From: Piscibacillus halophilus
Lineage (GTDB): Bacteria > Bacillota > Bacilli > Bacillales > Alkalibacillaceae
Direction: 5' to 3'
DNA: 64,000 bases
Assembly: GCF_900110685.1 (NCBI RefSeq)
Contig: NZ_FOES01000012.1
Span: forward strand, 1 to 64,000
Position 1 is the stretch's first letter, and each line of letters opens with the position of its first letter. The position numbers and the translations under genes were made by a program. The notes under the pieces were generated by a model. It was not told the DNA's origin, made no database searches, and saw nothing but the letters and a program-made list of their open reading frames with translations. Below, piece by piece: positions 1-9,021 of this stretch.

Positions 1-57
1 TGGACACTAAAAAAGATGACCCCGAATCAATATCGAGATCATCTTTTAGCTGCCTAG
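1..57 (+). CDS. IS3-family transposase OrfB, C-terminal end (partial)
   Basis: The first 57 bases are an open frame from the window edge to a TAG at 55-57. They encode an 18-residue tail with the sequence LKKMTPNQYRDHLLAA. This matches the usual C-terminus of the IS150-group integrase-type transposase (DDE, rve family), in which a SPxxYR-like segment ends the protein. The rest of the gene lies left of the window. About 10 bases after the stop comes a sequence resembling an IS3 terminal repeat, which supports the call. Identification rests on a short tail, so the family is likely but the exact element is unknown. Confidence 0.72.
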   Translation, partial: WTLKKMTPNQYRDHLLAA

Positions 58-68
58 TTTTTTTAAAA

Positions 69-93
69 CTGTCCACTTTTGAGGGTACAGTTC
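69..93. mobile_element. Probable right terminal repeat of the IS3-family element
   Basis: The stretch CTGTCCACTTTTGAGGGTAC, followed by AGTTCA, lies immediately after the transposase stop. TGTCCAC...GGGTACA ends of this kind are common for IS150-type elements of Bacillaceae (remembered, not searched). The outer boundary and any target duplication cannot be fixed because the other end is outside the window. The first intact chromosomal gene, exoA, ends 20 bases further on. Confidence 0.55.
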
Positions 94-113
94 AAGATCC
101 CGTGTAGCTTTTA

Positions 114-866
114 TTATAAATTTATTTCTAAATAGATCGGGCAATGGTCGCTTCCCATAACTTTTGTGTGAGCCTGTGAATTTATCAGCTTGTCTTTTAA
201 TCGTTCAGACACGATGAAATAATCAATTCTCCATCCGATGTTTCGTTCTCTCACAGTCTTCATATACGACCACCAAGTAAAAATGTCATCACGGTCAGGG
301 TGGAAGTATCTTAATGTATCGATGAACCCACTATTTAATAGACGTGTCATCTTGCCACGTTCTTCCTCAGTAAATCCTGAATTTCCTCGATTGGATTGAT
401 CATTTTTTACATCAATCGGTTGATGTGCCACATTCATATCACCACATAAGATCACAGGCTTGTCCTGATCAAGTTGATGAATATATTGATAGAATTCATC
501 TTCCCATTCAAGTCGTAAAGGTAGCCTTGCTAAGGAGCGTTGGGCGTTAGGCGTATAGACTGTGACAAAGTAATAGTTTTCGAATTCAAGCGTAAGAATT
601 CGGCCTTCTGGATGGGAATCGTTATTCATTCCATATGATACGCTAATAGGTGTTTTCTTTGTGAAGACAGCGGTTCCTGAGTATCCTTTTTTCTCGGCAT
701 AGTTCCAATATTGTTCATATCCATCAAGTTCTAAATCTATTTGTCCTTCTTGTAATTTGATTTCTTGTACAGCAAATATGTCCGCATCAACTTCATTAAA
801 GTAATCTAAAAATCCTTTTTTAATGGCCGCACGAAGTCCATTGACATTCCAAGATATTAGCTTCAT
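114..866 (-). CDS. exoA: Exodeoxyribonuclease III (AP endonuclease ExoA)
   Basis: Mg-dependent exonuclease III/AP endonuclease that cuts 5' of abasic sites in base-excision repair. The 250-residue protein opens with MKLISWNVNG and carries the family's catalytic positions: E35 (AVQEIK), D143 and N145 (GDMNVAH), the WRIDY segment near 212, and D240-H241 (GSDHCPI). Length matches the roughly 252-residue B. subtilis enzyme. The reading frame is open up to 896, but the ATG at 866 has an AGAGGAGA ribosome site just upstream and gives the family N-terminus, so that start is preferred. It is divergent from the ytrA-like operon. The 3' end lies about 20 bases from the IS remnant, so an insertion landed just beyond the stop. 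Confidence 0.96.
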   Translation of the reverse strand: MKLISWNVNGLRAAIKKGFLDYFNEVDADIFAVQEIKLQEGQIDLELDGYEQYWNYAEKKGYSGTAVFTKKTPISVSYGMNNDSHPEGRILTLEFENYYFVTVYTPNAQRSLARLPLRLEWEDEFYQYIHQLDQDKPVILCGDMNVAHQPIDVKNDQSNRGNSGFTEEERGKMTRLLNSGFIDTLRYFHPDRDDIFTWWSYMKTVRERNIGWRIDYFIVSERLKDKLINSQAHTKVMGSDHCPIYLEINL

Positions 867-933
867 AGCTGTAGTCTCCTCTCTATTTATGACCATTATT
901 TTACCATATATAAAAATTATTTTTAAAAAAGAG

Positions 934-963
934 TTGACTTCCAGACTGTATTAACCATATAAT
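934..963 (+). promoter_or_regulatory. SigA-type promoter of the GntR/ABC operon
   Basis: -35 TTGACT (934-939) and -10 TATAAT (958-963) are separated by 18 bases. The -10 lies within the first of three TGTATTA palindromes, so a regulator bound there would exclude RNA polymerase. Confidence 0.8.
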
Positions 964-967
964 ACAG
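946..967. promoter_or_regulatory. Operator palindrome 1 (YtrA-type), overlapping the -10
   Basis: Perfect inverted repeat CTGTATTA-N6-TAATACAG covering the spacer and -10. It shares the TGTATTA half-site with the two downstream palindromes. Confidence 0.72.
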
Positions 968-974
968 TTATCGG

Positions 975-994
975 TGTATTAAGCACTTAATACA
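975..994. promoter_or_regulatory. Operator palindrome 2 (YtrA-type)
   Basis: Perfect inverted repeat TGTATTAA-N4-TTAATACA just downstream of the expected transcription start. It resembles operators of the GntR/YtrA subfamily, which usually control their own operon. Confidence 0.75.
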
Positions 995-1010
995 TATTTT
1001 TTTGCGCAAG

Positions 1011-1032
1011 GTGTATTAAGGTATTAATACAC
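1011..1032. promoter_or_regulatory. Operator palindrome 3 (YtrA-type)
   Basis: Perfect inverted repeat GTGTATTAA-N4-TTAATACAC. Its centre is 37 bases from that of palindrome 2. A further half-site GTGTATTAA (1064-1072) abuts the ATG of the regulator gene. Confidence 0.75.
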
Positions 1033-1072
1033 TATAAACAGTAAGCTTACTTATAAAACGGGAGTGTATTAA

Positions 1073-1456
1073 ATGAACATACAATTCAATAACCGAGATC
1101 CCGTCTATGTGCAAGTGGTTCGTCACTTTAAGAATCAAATTGCGAAGGGTTTTTTACAACCGGGTCAGGCTATTCCCTCAAGGAGAGAGCTGGCGAATCA
1201 GTTAAAAATTAACCCTAATACGGCACAGCGGGCTTATAAGGAAATGGAGGAAGAGGGTTTGATTAAGACAGAGAAGAATCAGCCGAGTCGAGTCACGTCT
1301 AATGAATCTATATTACAGGATTTACGAGATGAATTAATTATACAAGCGGTCAATGAATTTGTGACATCGGTCAAATCCATTAACGTACCGTTAGATGATG
1401 CGTTAACGTTAGTCAAGCAAAAATATGAAGGTGAAAAGGGGGATTCAGATGATTGA
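1073..1456 (+). CDS. GntR-family transcriptional regulator, YtrA subfamily
   Basis: A short 127-residue GntR protein: an N-terminal winged helix (about residues 10-75, with PSRRELANQLKINPNTAQRAY as the recognition region) and only a small helical dimerisation tail, as in the YtrA subfamily. Such proteins repress operons encoding ABC transporters, some of which respond to cell-envelope stress. Ribosome site GGGAG (1060-1064) precedes the ATG. The stop overlaps the start of the ATPase gene by 8 bases. Three palindromes with TGTATTA half-sites upstream make autorepression very likely. The effector cannot be read from sequence. Confidence 0.9.
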   Translation: MNIQFNNRDPVYVQVVRHFKNQIAKGFLQPGQAIPSRRELANQLKINPNTAQRAYKEMEEEGLIKTEKNQPSRVTSNESILQDLRDELIIQAVNEFVTSVKSINVPLDDALTLVKQKYEGEKGDSDD

Positions 1457-2138
1457 ATTAAAAGACGTTGTGAAGAAATACGGGCGTAAAGAAGTTTTAA
1501 AAGGGGTTAGCTTCACAGCGAGTAAAGGTGAAATTACATGCCTAATAGGGGTGAATGGTGTTGGTAAAACCACTATTTTGAATGCCATTATGAAGTTAAC
1601 ACCGATTCAATCCGGTGAAATTTTAGTAGATGATGAAAAGGTAACAAAAGAAACGTTCGAAAAAGTGACATTTATTCCTGATGCAACCACGATGTTGCCA
1701 AATCTAACAATAGAAGAGGCCATGGATTTCATGAATGACTTTTATAAAGTATGGAATCAAAAACGTGCAGATGAATTACTGAAGTTTTTTAATTTAAATC
1801 AGAAAGACAAAATCTCAAGTCTTTCAAAAGGTAATACGGCCAAGACAAACTTATTATTAGGTCTTGCATTAGATGTGGATTATGTCTTAATGGATGAGCC
1901 GTTCTCTGGCATTGACATTTTTAGCCGAGAACAGATTGCAGAGGTGTTTACGACCCATTTAATTGAAGATCGTGGCGTGATTATTACCACTCATGAAATC
2001 AATGATATTGAGCATTTAATTGATAAAGCTGTGTTATTAGATGAAGGGAAAATTTATAAAGAATTTAATACAGAAGAAATTCGCGAAAATGAAGGTAAAT
2101 CAGTGATTGACGTTATGCGGGAGGTGTATCGCGGATGA
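1449..2138 (+). CDS. ABC transporter ATP-binding protein (YtrB-like)
   Basis: A 229-residue nucleotide-binding subunit. Walker A is GVNGVGKTT (34-42), Walker B YVLMDE (145-150) and the H-loop histidine 182 (TTHE). The signature motif is the degenerate LSKGN (126-130) instead of LSGGQ, a form common in YtrB/BcrA-like exporter ATPases. The start at 1449 follows a run of GGGGG and overlaps the regulator gene; the in-frame ATG at 1425 lies deeper inside that gene and has no ribosome site. The ATGA junction at the 3' end couples it to the permease. Substrate unknown. Confidence 0.9.
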   Translation: MIELKDVVKKYGRKEVLKGVSFTASKGEITCLIGVNGVGKTTILNAIMKLTPIQSGEILVDDEKVTKETFEKVTFIPDATTMLPNLTIEEAMDFMNDFYKVWNQKRADELLKFFNLNQKDKISSLSKGNTAKTNLLLGLALDVDYVLMDEPFSGIDIFSREQIAEVFTTHLIEDRGVIITTHEINDIEHLIDKAVLLDEGKIYKEFNTEEIRENEGKSVIDVMREVYRG

Positions 2139-2971
2139 AGAATTTTCTAAAGTTAACGAATTTTGAATTTAACCGTATGAGTAAGTTGTTGTTTGTATTA
2201 ATGGGGTTTGTCTTTTTGGTTCAAATGATAGGTGTATTTTATGAAGTATTGAGCTATAAAAGTCGGATCAATCAGTTAATAACAGAAGCTCACATGACGC
2301 AAGAGCAAGCGATTAATTCTATAGGTCAGCTATCCTTTGATACGATTATGTACAACATGTTTTTTCTTGGTCCAGTCTTTATCAGTGTGGGAGCCATTCT
2401 GTTTTATATCTTTTTAATTTGGTATCGAGATTGGTTGGGTAAAAACACGTTTATTTATCGACTACTCATGTTACCAACTGAAAGGCTAAATATTTATTTT
2501 TCTAAATTAGCCACAATTTTAATGTCTACATTATGTCTTGTTGCATTTCAGTTTGTTGCACTTTTACTTGAGCGAGCGGTATTCAAGATGATGTTGCCTG
2601 AAGAATTTAGAGTGGATACCTTATTAACCATCTTACTAGAAAACTTCCCATTAACCTATTTGATTCTTCCAAAAAGTATTGATGGATTTTTCATTATATA
2701 CGGGGCAGGAGCCATATCAGTGGCGTTGATTTTTACGATCATATTGCTCGAGAGAAGCTATCGAATGAAAGGAATAGTGTTAGGGGTTTTATATGCCATC
2801 GCTAGTATCGTATTAGTGGTTGCACCAGGCGTGATCAATTTTGAATTATTACCTAATGCGTATTTATATGAAATTGAAGTAATAGCTATTTCAGGTGCAA
2901 TAGCAATAGTGATTGGACTTGTGTCCATTTTGATTAGTCGAAAATTATTAAACGATCGAATTAGAGTGTAG
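2135..2971 (+). CDS. ABC transporter membrane subunit
   Basis: A 278-residue hydrophobic protein with about six membrane segments (near residues 17-38, 70-95, 118-143, 172-200, 208-230 and 245-268). It overlaps the ATPase gene by ATGA, the usual arrangement for ATPase/permease pairs, and belongs with the YtrC/YtrD-type permeases by context rather than by a clear motif. It probably forms the channel of the transporter encoded by this operon. Specificity is not apparent. Confidence 0.8.
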   Translation: MKNFLKLTNFEFNRMSKLLFVLMGFVFLVQMIGVFYEVLSYKSRINQLITEAHMTQEQAINSIGQLSFDTIMYNMFFLGPVFISVGAILFYIFLIWYRDWLGKNTFIYRLLMLPTERLNIYFSKLATILMSTLCLVAFQFVALLLERAVFKMMLPEEFRVDTLLTILLENFPLTYLILPKSIDGFFIIYGAGAISVALIFTIILLERSYRMKGIVLGVLYAIASIVLVVAPGVINFELLPNAYLYEIEVIAISGAIAIVIGLVSILISRKLLNDRIRV

Positions 2972-2980
2972 GGGGGAGTC

Positions 2981-4180
2981 ATGATGAAGAAATATTGGAA
3001 GTCAGTTGTTGTATTATCTTTTATCATTATAGGGTTAAGTTCCTATTTGATACATTCGGCATTGCTAGCCAGTGAGTTACCTAGATTTGAACTTGAACAT
3101 AAAAGCGGAGATGAAAGCTTAGTTGATTCAATGAGTGTTGCAGGTGTGTATATAGATGACAAATATCATAACGCATTTGATTTTGATGGTGAAGACACAA
3201 ACTATCGCAGTGATTCAACTTTTTTTGAAGATATGATAGGTGGCTATGACCCTGTAAAAGAAAGGTTAATTGATGAATATCGGGATTTTATGCGAGGAGC
3301 TCCTTATCTATACCAAAATTATTATGACGGGGACGATGCTTTAGTCATCGTGGAAGAGGATTGGAACCATCGTTATAATCAGATGGAAACGGATTTAAAA
3401 GTTTCTTATTTAAATAAGGAAACAGAAGAAGAACAAAAGTTTACGATTGATTTAGAAGATGGGAACTATGCAAATGTTATTGAAGTTCAATATGTAGATG
3501 GAGAAATATTTGTTTTCTCTGACCACGCGAATTCAAATGAGCGAGTTCTAATGGAGTATGTGTATGATGTTGAATCTAAACAATTGATTAGTGAAAAAGA
3601 AATATTAAAAAGTGAAGGATCCAATGAGAATGAGGTCGATTATTCTCAGATAAATAAGTTATACGAATCCGTTCCTTATCAACCAATGGAGAGCTTAATT
3701 TTTAGAGCTGAAGAAGTTGAGATGGAAGAGTTTGAAGAAGGATTACGAGAAGTGGGTAGAGAAGAAAAATTATTTCAATATGAACTCAAAACAGGAGAAA
3801 TCACTGAGTTAGATTTACCGGTAGAAGATTATGGTTATGCAGATCGGTATGACGGACAATATATTTATTTTGAACAACCAAATGATGAAAATACTATTTC
3901 GATCCGTCCATATGACCTAGAAAAAGAAGAGTTTCAGGAAGAAATTGAAATTGTTCAACATAAGATTGAGAATGAGAATGAATTAGATCAGTCACAACAT
4001 GTAGAACAATTGAGACCAACGATATATGAAGTTAGAGACCAATTATTATATACCCTTGAAAACAATAGTCTAAAAGTCATCGATGTTGAATCAGGTGAAA
4101 CGGTTTATGAAGGTGAGATCTCTTCGAATGATGGAATCGACATGGAAAATGTTCGATTTGATGATATGAGATTTGAATAA
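2981..4180 (+). CDS. Membrane-anchored extracytoplasmic protein of unknown function
   Basis: A 399-residue protein (398 if the second ATG at 2984 is used) with one N-terminal hydrophobic segment (about residues 8-28) followed by a long, very acidic, soluble region with no cysteine. The beta-strand-like texture with repeated YVDGEIFVF / RYDGQYIYF / EVRDQLLYT patterns suggests a beta-propeller-like domain outside the membrane. I do not recognise a family. It follows the permease by 9 bases with a GGGGGGAG ribosome site and ends at a strong terminator, so it is the last gene of the GntR/ABC operon. It may sense or present the transporter's ligand; that is inference from position. Confidence 0.7.
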   Translation: MMKKYWKSVVVLSFIIIGLSSYLIHSALLASELPRFELEHKSGDESLVDSMSVAGVYIDDKYHNAFDFDGEDTNYRSDSTFFEDMIGGYDPVKERLIDEYRDFMRGAPYLYQNYYDGDDALVIVEEDWNHRYNQMETDLKVSYLNKETEEEQKFTIDLEDGNYANVIEVQYVDGEIFVFSDHANSNERVLMEYVYDVESKQLISEKEILKSEGSNENEVDYSQINKLYESVPYQPMESLIFRAEEVEMEEFEEGLREVGREEKLFQYELKTGEITELDLPVEDYGYADRYDGQYIYFEQPNDENTISIRPYDLEKEEFQEEIEIVQHKIENENELDQSQHVEQLRPTIYEVRDQLLYTLENNSLKVIDVESGETVYEGEISSNDGIDMENVRFDDMRFE

Positions 4181-4199
4181 TAAAAAGTTCATGCTAGAT

Positions 4200-4236
4200 A
4201 CACGTGAATTCTGATATTGAATTCACGTGTTTATTT
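4200..4236 (+). terminator. Rho-independent terminator of the GntR/ABC operon
   Basis: Perfect 12-bp arms ACACGTGAATTC (4200-4211) and GAATTCACGTGT (4219-4230) with a 7-base loop, followed by TTATTTT. Confidence 0.85.
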
Positions 4237-4296
4237 TAACTAAAAAAGATAGTGGACTCTCTTTAAAACATGATATTTAATGGGAGGAGGCGCATT

Positions 4297-4935
4297 GTGG
4301 AGATTAATCATGGTTATCAAAGTAATTGGAAAATTTTTAGTCTATTCACTATTATCATTGGCTTAATGGTTGGTGTATTTTCTGTTAAATCGGACCATCT
4401 ATTATATGTTGGTGAGGATGGTACCCTCTCTATTGTTGAAATGGTTATAGCTTATATATCCATCATGATCAATTCTTTGCCTGTGTGGTTTATCGCTTCC
4501 ATGGTGGTTGGTTATTTATTTGGAAATAATATTAAAGAAGGTATGTTGAAAGGGGCTATCTATACAGTTACAGCTATAACATTTTACTTCTTAATTGGGC
4601 ATTATTTTATAGATTCTCTGATCCAAGTATCAATTTTTCATCAGATCAAAGTATACTTAATTTGGTATGGTGCATCCATTATCGGGGGTTGTTTAGGGGG
4701 AGGCACCGGTTATTTATATAGAAAATCGCCCAATGTATTATTCATCGTACTATTAGGTTTAATCCTACAACTGTTTGTAAATGGTGCAAGTAGTTGGAAT
4801 AATATGATCGGTACGGCCCAAAATATTACGTTTTGTTTAATGACTATAGGGATTGTGGTTTACCTAGTCATAGTTAATAGAAAAAAATTTACTCATACAG
4901 ATTTCCATAAGAAAAATGGACTTAGACGAAGCTAA
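4297..4935 (+). CDS. Integral membrane protein of unknown function
   Basis: About 212 residues with six hydrophobic segments, ending in a short basic tail. No enzyme motif is visible and I do not recognise the family. GTG at 4297 is preferred because GGGAGGAGG (4282-4290) lies 6 bases upstream; the in-frame ATG at 4270 has no ribosome site. The last codons and the stop fall inside the stem of a terminator shared with the convergent ytfP gene. It stands alone between two terminators. Confidence 0.72.
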   Translation: MEINHGYQSNWKIFSLFTIIIGLMVGVFSVKSDHLLYVGEDGTLSIVEMVIAYISIMINSLPVWFIASMVVGYLFGNNIKEGMLKGAIYTVTAITFYFLIGHYFIDSLIQVSIFHQIKVYLIWYGASIIGGCLGGGTGYLYRKSPNVLFIVLLGLILQLFVNGASSWNNMIGTAQNITFCLMTIGIVVYLVIVNRKKFTHTDFHKKNGLRRS

Positions 4936-4946
4936 GTCCATTTTTT
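4912..4946. terminator. Bidirectional terminator between the membrane-protein gene and ytfP
   Basis: Arms AAAATGGACTTAG and CTAAGTCCATTTT with loop ACGAAG. A-run on the left and T-run on the right suit both strands. The stop codon of the left gene is inside the stem. Confidence 0.85.
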
Positions 4947-4975
4947 AAGTATCACAAGCTTTTTGTCATGTTAAT

Positions 4976-6244
4976 CTAATATTTAGCTTCACTAGCCCTC
5001 TGAGCAGCATGAAGGCCGGCAACAAAACCAGTTGAAAACGCCGCTGTGATATTAAATCCACCTGTGTAACCATGGATGTCTAATATTTCACCACAAAAAT
5101 AAAGACGTTCCATCATTTTAGAAGCCATTTCGTTTGGAACAATTTCTTTAAGTGACACACCTCCGCCAGTAATGAAGGCTTTTTCAATCGATAAAGTTCC
5201 GTTAACCTTTAATTTAAAGTTCTTCATCGCGTGAGCGAGATCGAGTACTTCTTTTTTCTTTAAGTGATGATAGGTCGTAGTTGGGTCAAGATTGATTTGT
5301 TCCATTAAAAAAAGTAAATAACGCTCAGGAACCAATCCTTTCCAAACTTGTTTGATGGATTTATTTGGATGTTCTTTTGCTTGTTTCATGAGTCGGTTCA
5401 CTAAATTTTGTTCGCCTTCATCTGGAAAGCAGTCAATGGCAATGTCAATTGTATCGACCTTAAATTTTTTCAAAGCTTTGACTATGAATTGGCTCAGTCT
5501 TAATGCAGCAGGGCCAGACAATCCTTGATGAGTGAATAGTAGATCCCATCTATGTGATTGAATGGGTTTTCCGTTTGGTTTTAAAGCTGTGACTTCAACG
5601 TCATAAAGTGATAAGCCTTGTAATGTTTTATTTTTAATGAACGGTTCGTTTGATGTAAGAGGCACTTCTGTTGGGTAAAGCTCTGTAATCGTATGTCCGG
5701 CTTTCTTCGCCCATGCGTAGCCTTGGCCTTCACTCCCAGTGTTTGGCACCGACTTTCCTCCGACTGCAATGACCACGCATGATGTAGGGATTTTTTCATT
5801 TTCTAAAATGATTTCATGTGTCTCATCACCGTAATGAACAGCTTCTACTTTTGTGTTTAAACGTTTATCCACTCCATATACGTCTAATTGTTTTACTAAC
5901 GTGTTTACGACGGTTTTTGCACTGTCACTGACCGGAAACATGCGCCCTTTATCTTCTTCCTTTAATTTCACTCCAAGAGATTCGAAGTATTCGATGATGG
6001 AGTAATTATTGAAGATCGAGAAGGCACTATATAAGAATTTACCGTTTCCAGGAATATGAGCGATGAGCTCTTCATCTGGTAAAACATTTGTAACATTACA
6101 ACGTCCGCCACCGCTTATCGCGAGTTTTCTACCTAGTTTATTTCCTTTTTCAATGAGTAGGGTGTTAGCACCATTTCGACCGGCTGTAATTGCAGCCATT
6201 AATCCAGAGGGGCCTCCACCTATTACAACGACATCATATTTCAA
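4976..6244 (-). CDS. ytfP: HI0933-family NAD(P)/FAD-dependent oxidoreductase (YtfP)
   Basis: A flavoprotein of about 422 residues. The N-terminus carries the Rossmann motif [14 protein letters not shown], then [19 protein letters not shown], the hallmark of the HI0933/BaiN family. The C-terminal FAD segment is [15 protein letters not shown]. Related proteins reduce diverse substrates, but the Bacillus member has no firmly assigned reaction. The open frame reaches 6340, but that would overlap the divergent murJ start. A TTG at 6244 preceded by AAAGG gives a start directly before [10 protein letters not shown] and a length near that of B. subtilis YtfP (about 420), so it is preferred. Confidence 0.88.
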   Translation of the reverse strand: MKYDVVVIGGGPSGLMAAITAGRNGANTLLIEKGNKLGRKLAISGGGRCNVTNVLPDEELIAHIPGNGKFLYSAFSIFNNYSIIEYFESLGVKLKEEDKGRMFPVSDSAKTVVNTLVKQLDVYGVDKRLNTKVEAVHYGDETHEIILENEKIPTSCVVIAVGGKSVPNTGSEGQGYAWAKKAGHTITELYPTEVPLTSNEPFIKNKTLQGLSLYDVEVTALKPNGKPIQSHRWDLLFTHQGLSGPAALRLSQFIVKALKKFKVDTIDIAIDCFPDEGEQNLVNRLMKQAKEHPNKSIKQVWKGLVPERYLLFLMEQINLDPTTTYHHLKKKEVLDLAHAMKNFKLKVNGTLSIEKAFITGGGVSLKEIVPNEMASKMMERLYFCGEILDIHGYTGGFNITAAFSTGFVAGLHAAQRASEAKY

Positions 6245-6333
6245 TTTAGTTTCAAGCCTTTCTATTTCTTTATCTGAGTCTATTATATGATAAAATATAA
6301 TGGTTAGATTGAACAACAATTGTAGGTGAAACC

Positions 6334-7953
6334 ATGTCAAACTCTATGCTACGAGGCACGATGCTATTAACAGGTGCTAATTATACTTCAAAAGTACTAG
6401 GGATGTTATACGTCATCCCTTTTTATGCATTAGTTGGTGAAGCAGGTGGTACGCTTTACTCATATGCTTATAATCCGTATCAAATATTTTTAACCTTATC
6501 TTCATTAGGAATACCTATGGCAATGGCTAAATTCGTTGCTAAATATGATGCTTTAGAAGACCATGCGACTAAGCAATCGATGTTTAAGTCAGGTATGATG
6601 GTTATGATGTTAATGGGGTTAGTAACCTTTTTAACTATGTTTTTTAGTGCTGAATGGTTAGCTAAACTTTTCCTTCCGGATGATGATTTAACCAATTCCG
6701 TAGAAGATGCAGCGTTTGTGATTAAAATGGTGAGCTTTTCATTAATCATAGTAGCTCCTATGAGTTTAATCAGAGGATATTTCCAAGGCCATCAATCAAT
6801 GGAACCGAGTGCTGTTTCGATTGTGGTTGAACAGATCGTCCGGATTGCGTTCTTATTAGCCGGAGCATTTATTGTGATTAAAGTACTAAATGGGACGATT
6901 AGACAAGCTGTTGGAGTAGCTGCTTTTGCGGCGTTCATTGGTGCCGTTGCATCTGCTTTAGTATTACTTGCATTTTACCGAAAACATAAACCTAAGATGG
7001 AACATGAATTAGAAGCAAGTCAAGGAACGTTAACTTTCCCTAAGCGAGATAAATATCAAGAACTTTTATCATATGCAGGACCATTCATCCTAGTAGGGGT
7101 CGCAACCCCGATGTATCAAATGATCGATCAGTTTACATTCAATAGAATTATGTCTTGGATTGGTAAAGCTGAAGTATCAGAGGATTTATTATCAGTCATT
7201 CTGGTTTATGGCCATAAATTAGTCATCATTCCAGTGACATTGGCTATTGGACTAGCGATGGCTGTTTTACCTGCTATAACCAAAGCCTATACGGAAGATA
7301 ACACTCGGCTTTACAAACATTATATTAATCAAGCGATTTTAATTGTTGTGTTATTAGTTTTACCAGCAGCGGTAGGTTTATCCATTTTATCGGAACAGGC
7401 TTACGGAACGTTATATGATGTGGAAAAAGCCGTGAATTACGGGGGTTCTCTTTTAGGTTATTATGCCCCAGTGTCGTTATTTTTTGCTATGTTTACGGTG
7501 AGTGCTGCCGTGTTACAAGGGATTAATCGTCAAAATTTTGCTGTCGTAAGTTTAGGTGTTGGCTTATTACTAAAAGTCATCTTAAACTTCCCATTGATTT
7601 TTATATTTGAAGAGAATGGGGCTGTCTTTGCAACGGGTATTGCTGTTTTGGTTGCTTCTATACTGAACTTTTATAAAATACACCAGGTGACGCATTTTAA
7701 AATAAGACCTTTATATAGAAAATCGTTATTAATAGCGATATTAACATTTATTATGGCAGTGGTCGTTCTGATTGTAAGATGGTTAGTCGGTTTACCATTT
7801 GGAATAGAAGCGAGTAAAACAAAGTTTTTAGTGCAGCTGCTTGTAACAATCCCAATTGGTGCGTATGTATACCTATGGCTTGCATATAAGACAACGTTAT
7901 TAGAAAGATTACTAGGAGACCGAGTGAAGCGTTTATCTAAGTTATTTCCATAA
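6334..7953 (+). CDS. murJ: MurJ-type lipid II flippase (YtgP)
   Basis: A 539-residue MOP-superfamily exporter with about 14 membrane helices, closest by memory to B. subtilis YtgP (544 residues), now called MurJ. It moves lipid-linked peptidoglycan precursors across the cytoplasmic membrane. The opening [20 protein letters not shown] and the [13 protein letters not shown] segment after the fourth helix are typical of the YtgP group. Ribosome site TAGGTGA precedes the ATG. It is divergent from ytfP and followed 18 bases later by the pseudouridine synthase gene, probably in one transcript. Confidence 0.9.
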   Translation: MSNSMLRGTMLLTGANYTSKVLGMLYVIPFYALVGEAGGTLYSYAYNPYQIFLTLSSLGIPMAMAKFVAKYDALEDHATKQSMFKSGMMVMMLMGLVTFLTMFFSAEWLAKLFLPDDDLTNSVEDAAFVIKMVSFSLIIVAPMSLIRGYFQGHQSMEPSAVSIVVEQIVRIAFLLAGAFIVIKVLNGTIRQAVGVAAFAAFIGAVASALVLLAFYRKHKPKMEHELEASQGTLTFPKRDKYQELLSYAGPFILVGVATPMYQMIDQFTFNRIMSWIGKAEVSEDLLSVILVYGHKLVIIPVTLAIGLAMAVLPAITKAYTEDNTRLYKHYINQAILIVVLLVLPAAVGLSILSEQAYGTLYDVEKAVNYGGSLLGYYAPVSLFFAMFTVSAAVLQGINRQNFAVVSLGVGLLLKVILNFPLIFIFEENGAVFATGIAVLVASILNFYKIHQVTHFKIRPLYRKSLLIAILTFIMAVVVLIVRWLVGLPFGIEASKTKFLVQLLVTIPIGAYVYLWLAYKTTLLERLLGDRVKRLSKLFP

Positions 7954-7971
7954 ACGCGAAAGGTGGTTCGT

Positions 7972-8682
7972 ATGAGATTAGATAAAGTTTTAGCCAATCA
8001 AGGGTTTGGATCTCGAAAAGATGTCAAGAAGTTGATTAAAAAAGGGAAGGTACAAGTGGATGGAAAGGCGATCAAAGATTCGTCTTTCCATGTTAATCCA
8101 AATGAATCAGAAATAATAGTAAATGGAAAGGTTTTAAATTATCGTGATTATATCTATTTAATGATGAACAAGCCTAAAGGTGTCATTTCAGCCACTCATG
8201 ATCGAGTTGAAACGTGTGTGACCGATTTGCTGGATGAAGAGTATCAGCCTTTTTCACTCTTTCCAGTGGGACGATTAGATAAAGATACGGTGGGACTATT
8301 AATGTTAACCAATGACGGTGAACTTGCTCATCGTTTATTATCTCCACAACATCATGTTGAAAAAATTTATGAAGCCGAAATAAAAGGTTTGGTTACCGAA
8401 CAAGATGTACAGGCTTTTAAAGAAGGGATTACACTGGATGATGGTTATGTAACGAAGCCAGCTCAATTAACGATATTAGATGCTAATGATGTGTCGTACG
8501 TTCGAATAAATATTACTGAAGGAAAGTTTCATCAAATTCGTAGGATGTTTTCTGCATTAGGCCATAAAGTTGAAGAATTAAAGCGGTTACAAATGGGAAG
8601 TTTGGTATTAGATGGTGCTTTAGATCTTGGTGAGTACCGTGAATTGACAGAGGATGAGTTGAAACATTTACAAGCACACTAA
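7972..8682 (+). CDS. rsuA: RsuA-family 16S rRNA pseudouridine synthase (YtzG)
   Basis: A 236-residue pseudouridine synthase: an S4 RNA-binding domain (residues 1-60, MRLDKVLANQGFGSRKDV) and a catalytic domain with the active-site aspartate in GRLDKDTVGLLMLTNDG. RsuA-type enzymes modify one uridine of 16S rRNA. AAAGGTGG ends 5-6 bases before the ATG at 7972; the in-frame GTG at 7963 lies inside that ribosome site and is rejected. The next gene is convergent and begins right after the stop. Confidence 0.92.
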   Translation: MRLDKVLANQGFGSRKDVKKLIKKGKVQVDGKAIKDSSFHVNPNESEIIVNGKVLNYRDYIYLMMNKPKGVISATHDRVETCVTDLLDEEYQPFSLFPVGRLDKDTVGLLMLTNDGELAHRLLSPQHHVEKIYEAEIKGLVTEQDVQAFKEGITLDDGYVTKPAQLTILDANDVSYVRINITEGKFHQIRRMFSALGHKVEELKRLQMGSLVLDGALDLGEYRELTEDELKHLQAH

Positions 8683-8683
8683 T

Positions 8684-8905
8684 CTACTTTGGAAGTTTGA
8701 CCTTTTTATCAGTTGTTGTCCATTCACCTTTTTTATAACTTTCGACTAAACCGTTATATTGTAAGATGTTAATGTCACGTTGAATGGTACGATCTGATAA
8801 ACCAAATTGTTCTGATAGTTCCTTGGTCGTAGCGGTCCCTTTTTCATTCAAATACAGATAGATGTCTTTAATCCGGTTTAACATCGTTTCTGAAGGGTAA
8901 CTCAA
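8684..8905 (-). CDS. ytzE: Small DeoR-type HTH protein (YtzE)
   Basis: A 73-residue protein that is little more than a DeoR winged helix: NRIKDIYLYLNEKGTATTKELSEQFGLSDRTIQRDINILQYNGLV. It lacks the sugar-phosphate-binding domain of full-length DeoR regulators, as in B. subtilis YtzE. The start is TTG at 8905, five bases after AGAGGTGG; an upstream ATG at 8935 has no ribosome site. The stop is one base from that of the convergent pseudouridine synthase gene. Targets are unknown. Confidence 0.85.
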   Translation of the reverse strand: MSYPSETMLNRIKDIYLYLNEKGTATTKELSEQFGLSDRTIQRDINILQYNGLVESYKKGEWTTTDKKVKLPK

Positions 8906-9021
8906 AAAAACCACCTCTGGAAATTTTTTGAACACATGATATGATTGATTTAAAAATATTGTACTATAAAATAAATAAAAAAATCAAAAAATTTTAAAAA
9001 GAAAGAGAAGTGACGAGTAAA

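Noticed and set aside
1-95. Idea that the first 95 bases are a MITE-like mini-element with two terminal repeats
   Set aside because: The TGGACA at position 1 and TGTCCA at 70 look like opposite ends, but the frame through 1-57 encodes a convincing transposase C-terminus, which explains the sequence better.
7671-7997. 108-residue minus-strand frame across the murJ / pseudouridine synthase junction
   Set aside because: It overlaps two well-supported genes in antisense and lacks a ribosome site.
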